From the NCBI RefSeq assembly GCF_900497805.2, contig NW_020953955.1, forward strand, positions 186,001-250,000: a stretch of DNA of 64,000 nt. Reading direction: 5' to 3'. Made by a program: the position numbers and the translations under genes. Under the pieces are notes generated by a model. It saw nothing but the letters and a program-made list of their open reading frames with translations. It did no database searches and was not told the DNA's origin. Positions 23,601 through 35,600 of the stretch are shown here, one piece after another. The DNA is from Vombatus ursinus. Its lineage: Eukaryota; Chordata; Mammalia; Diprotodontia; Vombatidae. Position 1 is the first letter of the stretch. The number at the start of each line of letters is the position of its first letter.

Positions 23601-26600
23601 CAGGCTCTCAGGAGTGGTACATCCCAGCCCTAGAGACAGTCAATCCAGAGGCTGAGGCCCAACGAGCCACAAGCACCAACTTCCAAATCACAAACGCTGG
23701 AGGGGATGTGGAAAGATTAGGACACTGATTGTTTTTGCATTGTTGGTGGAGTTGTGAACTGGCCCAACCATTCTGGAGAACAGTTTGGAACTATCTCCAA
23801 AGGGCTGTAAAACCGTGCATACTCTTTGACTCAGCAATACCACTACTAGGTCTATATCCCAAAGAGAACAAAGAAAAGGGAAAAGGCACAATTTATACAA
23901 TGATCTTTATAGCAGCTCTGTTTGTGGTGGCAAAGAATTGGAAATTTAGGGGATTGACGAATGGTTGAACAAGTTGTGGTATATGATTGTGATGGAATAT
24001 TATTGTGCTATAAGAAATGACAAGCAGGGGGCAGCTAGGTGGCACAGTGAATAGAGCACCCACCCTGGAGTCAGTAGGACCTGAGTTCAAATCCAGTCTC
24101 AGACCAGATACTTGACACTTACTAGCTGGGTGACCCTGGGCAAGTCACTTAACTCCAATTGCTTCACCCAAAAAAAAAAAAAAAGAAAAAAAGAAAAGAA
24201 AGAAATGACAAGCAGGATGGTTTCAGAAAACTCTGGGAAGACTTACATAGACTGATATAAAGTGAAATGAGCAGAACCAGGAGAACACTGTACACAGTCA
24301 AGGCAATAATACAAGGTTGACCAACCCGTGAAGATTTAGCTACTCTGATCAATACAATGATCCAAGACAATTCCAAAGCACTCATGATGAACAATGCTAT
24401 CTGCCTCCAGAGAGAGAGAAATGATGAATTCTGAGCAGAGACTGAAGCATATTTTTTCACTTTCTTTCTTTTCTTGCTTTTTTTTTTTTTTTTGCAACAT
24501 GGCTAATATGGAAATGTTTTGCATGATTTCATATACTTAATTGACATCATATTGCTTCCCTTCTCAATGAGTGGGTGAGATACTGGAGGGAGGGAGAGAA
24601 TTTGGGACTCAATTTTTTTAAATAATGAATGCTAAAAATAAGTAATTTTATTAAAAAAAAAAAGTACCAACCCACTGGGTGACCCTGAGCAAGTTAATCC
24701 CCTTTTCTGAGCCTGCTTCATCCATTAAGTGATTTATGGGGGGTGGGGGGGGGTGGGGAGGGAATGGCTGTCATGAGATGGTCTTGAATTTATCTCTGAC
24801 ATTATATTCTAAAGTCCCTCCCAGCTCAGCCTATCAACAAGCAATTAATAAATGTTTCCTATGTGCCAGTGTCAGGCACTGAATCTAAACACCAGGGACA
24901 CAGAGAAAAGTAAATACAGTCAGGGAGCTATTATTCTAATGAGGGAAACGACATGTAAATGACTGGGTCCACACAAATATATACGAAGCAGATGGAAGAC
25001 AGTCTGAGAGAGCAGCTGGAGAATGGGAAAGGCCTCCTGAGGGAGGGAAGAAGGGAAGGAGGGAGTGTCTGGGAGGACGATAGTACCCTCAAACTGTAGG
25101 ACAGAGACTTGGAAAGCGAGAGTGTTTGGGGGGGCAAAGAGAATGAGTTCTGTTTGGGACTTGCTGAGTTTGCGATGCCTTTGGAACATCAATTCAAGAG
25201 GTTGAAAAGGCAATTGGTAATGCAAGCCTGGCGCTCAGGAAAAAGATGAGGGCTGGATATCCTAAGCTAGGAATTCCCTGCATAGAGATGCTACTTGAGC
25301 CTGTGGGACCTAAAAAAATTCCCCAAATGGAGATAGTCTTCTAGAGTGAAAAGAGAAGAGGACAGAAGGACAGAACCTCTCATGATGCTAACAGCATATT
25401 AAAGTAACTCAGACTTGTGGTCACTCAGACCAGGGCAATGATCGGGTTCCGCCACAGCCCCCAGAGCGGGAAGGACCTTTAGACATGGGCCACCTCACCC
25501 CTGGCAGGGCCTGAACCTTCTGTGGGCAGTACCCACCAGCCGAAGGCCCAGCTCTCACCACAGTGAGCTATCTCCTAGCATACGTGGCTGAGACTCAGGT
25601 GGCCACATGCTCCTTCTGCTCAGGGCAGCATCTCCTACTCCTGGTGTGACTGCGTCCGCATCGAGCACAACTTTAGATCTCCTTCAGTCCTTGCTGGGAA
25701 GATCCATTCCTAACTCAGAGGGGAGCCCCAGAAAGATACCTGTATGACTCTTGCACAAACACAGGTATTTAGATGAAGTGAAAGGGAACCATGTGCTTTA
25801 CAGAATCCTCACTTTCCAAATGGACTCCCCACTGGGTTCCTTTCCACAGTGAGATGCTTCACTGCATAAAGCAAGGGATCTTTGAACTATGTTACAATGA
25901 AGGCCAGTGACTCTGGATTTTAGAACACCTGGGTTCCCCTGACACTTCCCACCCCGGGAACCTTGGACAAGTACCTGCCCCTCTCCTGGACTTGTTTTCT
26001 TCATCTACGAAATCAAAGAATCGAAGCAGAGAATGGCACCTTAGGCCCCTTCCACCCAGAGACTGATGATCCTCTAAAGTCTAAATGCTGGCTATTGCTG
26101 ACACTGATCAGACGATCTGAACATCAGTAAAGAAAGGCGACCTGAGAAGTTTAAAATGAGGGGACAGAGCTCAAAGCTGGAAACAGCTGGGTTCAGTGCA
26201 GCCTCTTTCTGGAATCACAAGCCCTACCCTTCATGCCCACCCCATTTCATTCCCCCGAGGGCTGCCTCTGGCACTCTGCCCTTCCCCATTAGAATGTAAG
26301 CTCCCTGTAGGCAGGGACTGGTAGCCTCAGAGTTTGAACACAGGAGTAGCCTAGTACATAGTACTGCTGTTGTTCAGTGTATCACTCATGCCCTCTTTTT
26401 TTTTTTTTTTTTAGTAAGGCAATTGGGGTTAAGTGACTTGCCCAGGCTAACACAGCTAGTGTCAAGTGTCTGGTCTGAGGCCGGATTTGAACTCAGGTCC
26501 TCTTGACTCCAGGGCAGGTGCTCTAGGCACTGTGCCACCCAGCTGCCCCAGTCACGTCCCACTCTTGGTGACCCCATTTGGAGTATTCTTGGCAGATACT

Positions 26601-29600
26601 GCAGTGGTTTGCCATTTCCTTCTCCAGCTCATTTTACAGATGAGGAAACTGAGGCAAACAGGGTGAAGTGGCTTGCCCAGGGTCACACAGCTAGGAAGTA
26701 TCTGAGGCCAGAGGAACTCTATGTCTGGTGCTCCATGCACTGGGCCACTTTGCCACTCCCTGGTACACAGTAAGTGCATGATAAATAGTTGTTGCCTTGC
26801 CTATAGCCTCATCTGCTCAAGCCCCCCACCCCCCCAAAAGGCACCATTCTCCCTTCTCCCCTTCCCTGTTCTCTTTTTAGAGAATCACAGATTGCAAGCT
26901 GGAAGAGGCCCAAGAATCACCCAGTTCAGGCCTCTCTTTTCTTTCCACAGATGAGAAGACTGAGGTCCAGAGAATGAACTGATTTACCCAGGGGCCACCA
27001 GGTAGGAAGCGAATGAACCTGGATTCAAATTTGGACCCTGGGGTTTTCTAGCGCATGCTAGGCCACCTCAGGCAGGGGGCTAGATCCATGGAGGCACTGA
27101 GGACATCCATTAGAATCTTAGAAAAGGAGCAGGAAGCAGGGCCTAGAACAGAGCTCGATATGAGCAAGGAGTCTGGGGCAGTATAAGAGCACCACAAGGA
27201 CAGACAGAAGAACTGGGTTCGAATCCCGTCTCCACCCATAACTTTCTGTGAATGTGGGCAAATCACTTTCCCTCTCTAGGCCTTAGTTCCCTCATCTGTA
27301 AAATGAAGAGACTGGGTAAAATGTAGGCGATCTCTAAAGTTCTAACGTTCCGTGGTTCTACTTCATGGAGATTTTGTCTTGATAAGGAAGCGTGTGGTGT
27401 CAGGTGTTGAGGAAGTTGAGAAAGCTGAGGAGGATTTAGTAGCAGCGACCTGACTCTGGCCTTCTCTCCCTAACTTCAACAAAAGACTCACAGAACTGGA
27501 TGGCCTCCATTTTACAGCTCAGGAAACTGAGGCCCAGAGAGGGGAACTGCCTTTCTAAAGGTCACACAGCGAGTCATGGCAGAGCCAGAGCTGGAATGGA
27601 GCGCCCTTGCACTCCTCCACCCCGTGCCTCAGAACTTCTCCCTCCCTCCCTCCTCCCCATGTCCCTCGTCTTCTCTATCTGCCTGCCCCTTCCTGTCCCA
27701 GATCTCTCACCCTGTCCTTCCTAGCCTCCAATTCCTTGTGTCTGCCTACCCCTCCTCAGAGCCTCCTGTGGCCATCCCTCGGTGTCCCATACCGCCAACC
27801 CTTCACATCAGTCCTCCTTCTCCTCTTATCCCTTCCTCTATCTCCTAATACGACGTTTCTCAAACTCGGTGCAAAGTACCTTGAAACACCCCACATTTTT
27901 TGTTTGTATTTTTTTAAAAAGAGCCTTATGTTGTTTGTTAACAGGCACTAAAGAGAATCACTTTAGAAGATTTCACTAAAAATCTTCTGCTAAAGCTTTG
28001 TTTCATCTGAAGGGTTCTACCATTGTGGAAAAATGTGAGAACCAGAATCCTGCGAGATCATGGCCTAAGCACCGATGAGGCGCCAGGCACTGCATCCTAA
28101 CACTTATTGACCCAGCTCCTACTCCATCCTAACTTAGAAACCATTAACAATGTAAGCGGCAGCACCAAGAGATGATAAAACAAAAATGTGGGGGAGGGGG
28201 AGAGCAAAACACAGGCAATACCTAAAAATCTATACCCTTTTCATATCTGAAAACATTCGGTTAGTTTTGTGACTCGACGGTATATTCTGCCCAATCTGAC
28301 CTACTCAAAAATAACCGGGTTTGGCCTCTCAGTAAAGAAGCAACCTTTCTTTGAGCTCACTTCTGGGACCCCAGGTCACCAGGTCAGGAGAAGCCAGGTT
28401 TCAACTTCCTTCCAGCACCCAATCTTTGGATTTGCTTTTTACTCCTCTGCCCAGGGCCTCCAGAAGAAGTAGGCCAAGAGGCTTCCAGTTTCTCACCTCT
28501 ACAGGAATGAAATGTCCACCACAGCCAATATTCTCTTTATTCTCAGAGCTTGGGGACCTACTTAGGACAGATAGATACATACCAACCTCCATATCAAAGT
28601 CCCTAAGAGGAAGACCACCTTCCTTTACATCAAAGTGGCTATGCCCCACTGGAGGCAAAATACAGCATACACTTGAATGGGTGCCTTGACATACCCAAGT
28701 GTTCTATGACCTGATACTGTGGGAAGTTTTACAGAAAATTCTTCTTATTGAAAAGTTTTATGAAATCATTTTAGGAGACTAAATATTGGGTAGCAACATA
28801 TGAACATCTTATCTTAGAGGCAGCTAGGTGGCGGGTAGAGCATTGGTCCCGGAGCCAGGACGACTTGAATTCAAGTCCACCCTCAGATCCTTATTAGCTG
28901 GGTAAAACCTGGATAAGTCAATTAACCTCTATCGTCCTCAGTTTTATCATCTGCAAGATGGGGATAATAATAGTATCTACCTCCCAGGGATGTTGCAAGG
29001 CATGCCTCCAACTCCAACCCTAACCCTAACCCTAACCCTAACCCTCAGTGCCTCCATGGATCTAGCCCCCTGCCTGAGGTGGCCTAGCATGCGCTAGAAA
29101 ACCCCAGGGTCCAAATTTGAATCCAGGTTCATCTGCTTCCTACCTGGTGGCCCCTGGGTAAATCAGTTCATTCTCTGGACCTCTGACTCTATTTGTAAAG
29201 CATTTTGCAAATCTTAAATCGCCACATAAATGTTTGCTGTTATCTTAAACACTCTGTGCTTTGTAATCATGTCATAACCCTTTTTGACTTCTCCCAAACT
29301 AGGAGAAAGATACAATAAAATCTTTAGAAAAGAGTGGTATGGCGGGGAAGACAAAAAATCTTTGGTAGGTAGGCCTTCACATCTCCACCTGAACTCCAGG
29401 GCAAGTGTGACAGAGCCCACTCTGCCCTGGACTGGGCCTCCCTTACCTGGTTCCTGAGTTTGTGGTCTCTCTTGAGTCCATCCCGACATCAGACACACTA
29501 TTCTCTGAGCGCTGTGAGGAGTCACCGCCATATTGGCTCATCGAAACGCCAGGCTGGCTCACCTCTCCGACTCCCAGCTCCCGGGCTTCTGAAGGCTCCC

Positions 29601-32600
29601 TGGCTTCCAAGCCACTGGATAAACTAGAGCTTGTAAGGTCCACATCATCAGACCAGTCCATTTGGCCAACGCCATGCTCTCGGGCTTTACTTAGACCTCT
29701 AAGATCCAAGCTACCGGAAAGATCAGTGTTCCGGAGGCCCAAATCAGTCTGCCAGTCCATCTGTCCAACGCCACATTCTCGTGCTTCAGTGGAACCCCCA
29801 GACTCCAGGGGACTAGATAGATTCACGTTTCTCAACCCCAGCTCGTGGGTCCAGTCCATTTGTCCTACACCGTGCTCTCTGAGGTTGCCTCCTGTCCCCA
29901 GATCTGTGTTTCTCAGCTTCAGGTCAGGTGTCCTGTCTGCCTGTCCTACTCCATGCTCCCTTGACAAAAGAGGATCTCCAGGTTCCATGTCGTTGGGTGC
30001 ATCCACATTCCTCGTTCCAAGGCTTTGAACCCAGTCCGTCTGTCCTACCCCACACTCTCTAGCCTCACTGGGCCCTGCTGACTCTATAACCCCTGAGACA
30101 TCTATGTTCCTCAGTCCAAGGTCTGGGGTCCAATCTTTCTGTCCTACTCCACACTCCCTGGATTCCCCAGGCCCTCCATCCCCTAAGCCACTGGGCATAT
30201 TCAAGTGTCTCAAGACCAGGTCAGAGGACCAATCAGTCTGTCCAACCCCATGCTCTCGGACCTCACTCGATCCCTCCGACCCCACACAACCAGATACATC
30301 CAAGTTCCTGAGGCCTAGATCATCAGTCCATTGTGTCTGTCCCATCATAATCTTCCCAGGTGACACAAAGTTGGTGCTTCCCATCGTATCTGAGCCACTA
30401 AGAATGGCCAGGCCTGAGCAGTTCCCCCGATCGGTCCCAATGATACCAAATTGGTCATTCGTGTCTGTGCCTTCAATTCGGAAGTCACTGGTCCAATCCC
30501 GTCTTCCTAGACTGAATTCCCTCTCCAGCTGACTTATATCTCGTTGGCCAAATTCACTAGGCCAGTCTTTTTTCCCAAATTCCCTGGACTGGCGGAAGAC
30601 ATCATTGCTCTTGTAGGTCCCAGCTTGGTCTTTCTTCCCAAATTCTCCCTGATGGTTAGAGTTATTGCTCTTGGACCAGTGGCTCAAGTCTCCCTCCCCA
30701 AATTCTTGGTCCTGTAAACTGGAAGTATTAGGGCCATATAAGCCCTCTGGTTCTTTCTCCAACCTCTCCTCCCTGTTTGCCTCTCTAGAGCAATAGTTGT
30801 CTCTTTGATCTTTCTTCCCAAACTCATTATCCTGATGCTCTGAGTGTCCCACATTGAACACACCACTCAGGTCTCTCTCTTCCAAGGCTCTTTCCAGGCA
30901 ATTGGCATCTCTCTTGTTGCTGGCGCCATATTCACTCATCCAGTTTCTCTTCTCAAACTCCTGAGTACGTATATTGGCATCCTGGCTACTGTAAGTCCCA
31001 AGTGAATCTCTCTTCTCAAACTCCCAGTCCTGTAACTCAGCAGCCTGGCTACTGTAAGTCCCAAGTGAATCTCNNNNNNNNNNAATTCCCGGTCCTGTAA
31101 CTCAGCAGCCTGGCTACTGTAAGTCCCAAGCTGATCTGTCTTCCCAAATTCCTGGGCCATAATATCCCCTCCTAGGACATGCTCCTTGCTCTGGTCTCCA
31201 CTGCTGGTATCAAACTCCTCCTCCACCCCTGGCTGGCCAATGCCATAGGTATTGCTCCATTCCTGGTGACTCTGGGATGCCCCTACACGGCCATCACCAA
31301 TGGCCCAATCTCTCTCACTGGAACCTGAACTCCCAATGCCATAGCCCCTGGTGCCTTCTCTGGCCCAAGTGGAAGAGGGGCTGAAGGTGCTAGGGTGTGA
31401 ATCTACACCAATTCCAAATTCACTTTTCAGGTCTTTCTGAGCCCATCCCAGGAGCCCCTGCAAAAGCAGAAAAGATACAATTAAAATGATGCTTACAGAT
31501 AAGATCCAAGACACACACAGGGTTCAAGGTAAAGCTGTCTTACTCTGTCTCTTAGAAGGCCCCTTGGAGGAGAGTTGGCTGAACACCAGTGGGAAAAACA
31601 AAGCTGGAAAGTGCTGTCCAGGTTGGGAGGGTGGGGGTGGGGGGCATGGGAGGGAAAGAATCATTATCACCAAGCCAAGGAGTCCATGCCTTATAGAGCC
31701 TCCACTCTGAAAGTACTCTTCCTACCTTTATTGAATGTCCTTATACCCTAGGCCCCACAAAGGAGTCCACATTCGATTCTTTCAAGGAGACTCTCCCCAC
31801 TCCACCGAGGCCATCTCCTCAGCAAGTCCCCCGCAGACCCTTACCCTATCAATCCCTGGTAGAACCTAGCACATGGATGAGGCAAGATGCTGCACCCTCG
31901 AGTTTGTCTTTGTCTTCCCAGGCCACACTTACCCCCCCAGGTTTGCTGGCCCGAGACACCAGCTTCGGATCTGCAAAGCGAGCCCGCCCAGCCTCCTCCC
32001 ACAGGGCCGCATTGGCCAGCAGACGCTCCAGGATCGACATGCTGCTTTCTTCCCCGCTTTGGGCCATGACCCCCACCCGCTCTGGGGTGCCGAGCGAGCC
32101 CTGACAGTGGCAGGGTGGCCCTAGGGAGGAGGGGGAGTCAGTGCTCCCTTCTCCCAGACTTGTCTGACTACTTCTAACTGCTCCCTGAGAGGCTTTGGCT
32201 CAGGCTTTGCAGCTGCAGCCGGCCCCTCCCAGAAACAAGTTGAGTCACACAGATCCCGGGACAGACACACCTACTGGCTAGCCCTTAACCCCTTCTCCTC
32301 CTCTTCCTCTTCCTCCTCGGCTGCCTGCCTGCCCACCCACTGCAGCTTAGGAACACGATGGCTGGATGCCCAGGACCTACACGCCACCTCTCCCAGGCCC
32401 CACTCCTGGCTTGGCAATCTGGCAGAAACTTAACTGAAGAACAAATCTGAACCCAGGCACTCGATTAAAGGGCAGCAGGGGTAGAATGAGAACTGAAATA
32501 TTGCTCAGAACCTGGGTTCTCGTTCTGACTCTGCCACTCTCTAGCAGTGTGACTTGGGCTAAATCACATCCCCTCTCTGGGCCTCATTTTTCTACTTCAT

Positions 32601-35600
32601 AAAATGAGAGGTTTGGACTTAAACATCTCTAAGTCCCCTCTAACTTTGATGTTCCATATTCTAAAGTCCCTTCCAGCTCTGACATTCCAGGTTCTAAGAA
32701 TTCTCCCGCTCTGACATTCTACATGCTAAAGACCCTCCCAGCTCTCACTTCCTATCTACTAAAGGGCCTCCCAGCTCTCACATCCTATGTTCTAAAGGCC
32801 CTCCTGGCTCTTACTTCCTATGTTCTAAGGGTCCTCCCAGCTCTCACATTCTGTGTTCCAGGGGCCTTCCCAATTCTGACCTTGCACATTCTAAAGTTCT
32901 TCTCAGTTCTGGCATTCTGTGCCCTAAGTAAGTTCTCCTGTTCTAACATTCTGATTCTCCCTTCTGCAGCCCCACACCATCACACAATTAGAATCTTAGC
33001 TCTGTACCTGGTCCAACACCTAAGCCCAAAGACCAGTCCCCTTTCTGCCCCAGTCCACCCTGGGCCCCTATCAGCCCTCACCTCGGGGCTGGCACTGGGC
33101 ATCTGAGTCTCACACTGCTCTGGCACAGTTGCTTTCCGGGTACCATTGGCACTGGGAGGTGGCGAGGCCAGGAGCTTGTCTAGCCAGCCAGCATCATTTT
33201 CAGGGGCCCTCAGCTCAGGTGACATTCTCGGAGGGTCCCCTCCCTCAGGCCTGGTCAGGTTGGTCTCTGCTTTTGCCAGGTCTGGGGCATCTTCCTGGGA
33301 GGGTGTAGCCTGCTCAGGAATAGGGGCATCAGCAAACAAGACACAGGGCTGAGCTAAGGGAAGGGGGGGCTCCTGCTCCTGAACAGGCTCCAGGATGGGC
33401 AAGGCTGCTTCCTCCTCTGGAGTGGGAGGAAGGGGAGTCTCCAGTCCAGCCAGGGGTTCCTCAGTTCCTGCTATCTCTTCCGCTTGGAGCAGCGACAGTC
33501 TTGGTGAATCCTGGCCTTTGGGCTGAAGATCTGATGGGGGAGTGGAGGAAGCTGGATTTCTGTCATCTCCCTGCTGGTTCTGGGGGACCCTACAGCAAAT
33601 GCTCTCCCTTTGAGCCCGAGAGGCAGCCCTGATTGGTCTGGAGCTCCGAATCCCATCAGCCTCTTCCCCCTCTCCCTCAGAGAGACCCGAGTCATCAGCT
33701 TCAGTGATGGGTGAGGGTGGCGGGGACTCTAGCCGCCACACCCCCAGGCCTGAAGGCCGAGTAGGGAAGGTCCATTCAAAGGACTGTGACAAGCTCCAGT
33801 TGGATTCTGTCCCACTCCCAAAGGGCTGCTCCAAGCCACCTCCTCCTCCCTGGCCCTGAGGCAAGGCAGCCAGAGACCCCCCTAGTTTCCTCTGATCTTG
33901 GTTGGGGGGCCGAAGCACACCTTCTGAGAAGCGGCGTTGTTCTAGGTGGGGGAGCCGGAGGCTTAACTCTCCACCTTCCTCCTCCTTTTTCTCCAGGGGA
34001 AATGTTCTAGAGTGCTCCAAAAACTGGCCCCCTGAAAGTGCAATCTGGGGAGAGGGAACCTGGGAATGTTCTGGATTGGGGGACCCTGGGCCCTCTGAGG
34101 TGGTAGAAGTCTTCTCAAGGGAGAGGCCTGAGCTGGGGGACCCAGGGTCTTCCCCTAATGGGAAGGATGGGCTGAATGATTTCAGAGGTTCAGGTGACTT
34201 CTCTGTGGGAAGGGCTGGGCTCTGGGATGTGAGTCCTTCAGCAGAGGGGTCTGAGCTCTGGGATCCTGGAGCCCTCACGGGGCTAGGGGAGCGATCATGA
34301 GGCATGGGACTAGGTGGGACTGGAGAAGGAACACGGTGTACGTGGGCTGAAGACTTGGAAACCTGTAAGGAAAAAAGTTGTCATTACTCATCTAGGCACA
34401 ATGAACGAGGGCACATGGAGCAGGCAGAGGGGCCTCCTCTTTCCATTCCAAGCCACTGCCCTCCCCTGGTCAAGATGGCAAACAGGGATAGAGGGAATCT
34501 GTCCATGATTTTAGGAGAAGAGGCTGGTGGGGAAAGAGGAAAGGATGCTGCAAATCTGGGTGCCTAAGTCCTCTGCCTCACCTGAAGTGTCAAGGAGGCC
34601 TTTGGACAAGTTCCTTCCAGAGGGAGAAGGGAAGGTCCACTCCGAAGCTTGGGACAAGCTCCAGCTGGACTTGATCCCTTTCCCAAAGGGCACGCTTGTG
34701 TTTTGTCATTTTGGGGGTAGAGAAGAGCATGGGGCCATGGAAAGGGTTAACTTTAGAGTCTGATTCAAATTCTGGCTTTGCCACATACTATCCACATGAC
34801 CCTGGCCAAGTCATTTCACTTCCCTGGGCCTCCTTTTCCTCATCTGTAAAAGGAGAAAGGTGGACCAGAGTGCTTTGCACACCCCTTCCAGCTCTGCAGC
34901 TGACCCTATGGTACCCTAGGAACTCGGTGTATTCCACCTGTGAGCAGCTGCCACCCCTACCTGAAAGGAATCAACAAAGTCAAGCAATAACGTCTAAAAG
35001 GCCCCTGGATGACTTTGGGCAAGGAGTAAAGCAGAGGAGACAGGAAAGGGGCAGAAGGACTCATGCCTATGCTGGCCCTTCTCCCTCAGAGCTGACTCCT
35101 GTCAGAGACTCAGCAAAGCCTGGGACCCATCCTAAGCAGCCCCACCCAGGCCCTTTCACCACAGTCAGGGCTATGAGTCAAAGGTTCCCTCACCCCAGAA
35201 GCCAGACAGACACCAGCCCAGGAGCTATGAGGGCCTCAGAGGGGAATGGAGGGGTGGGTGATCAACTCATATCCTCAGCCCTCCCTGCTGCTCCCCAACA
35301 GGCTCCGGGCCCTCAGGAAGACTCTGCTCAGAGGCCCAGGATGCCCTCTAGGGAAGGGGCTGGTCAGAGAAGGGGGAGGATCAACTTTGGGGGCAGATGA
35401 CATTAAGCCCCACCTTCCCTCTGAACTACAGAACTTGACTCCACTGCTGTCCTCTTGGTGTCCAGAACAAGCCCCGGGCTAGTTAGTAGTGAGAACACCT
35501 CAATTTCTTGTCCCTGCTCTTTAACTGACGACCTTGAGGCTCTCAGGATCTTGAGAAAAGTCCTTCCGGTCTCTGGGCCTCAGTTTTCTCTTCTGTAAAA

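Larger units (their letters stand above)
28816..29250 (+). repeat. (b)-form SINE split by a telomeric/inverted insertion
   Basis: Head and body at 28,816-29,000 (aggcagctaggtggcgggta ... ctacctcccagggatgttgc). The tail resumes at 29,190-29,250 (tatttgtaaagcattttgca). The expected bridge of about 15 bases (atcaaatgagataa type) is lost. Confidence 0.85.

Noticed and set aside
29016-29045. Telomeric repeats as a sign of a chromosome end or a mis-joined contig
   Set aside because: Only five units, and the split SINE resumes on the far side. This is an interstitial tract.
29462-30532. Antisense open frames of 142-188 codons
   Set aside because: Mirror of the repeat-rich TNKS1BP1 exon 5; the repeat unit lacks stops in the complementary frame.
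32723-33106. 127-codon open frame with an 11-residue repeat
   Set aside because: It is the translated 33-bp minisatellite running into TNKS1BP1 exon sequence on the wrong strand.
34696-35400. 234-codon plus-strand open frame
   Set aside because: Lies within a TNKS1BP1 intron, includes a MIR, and shows no domain or family resemblance.
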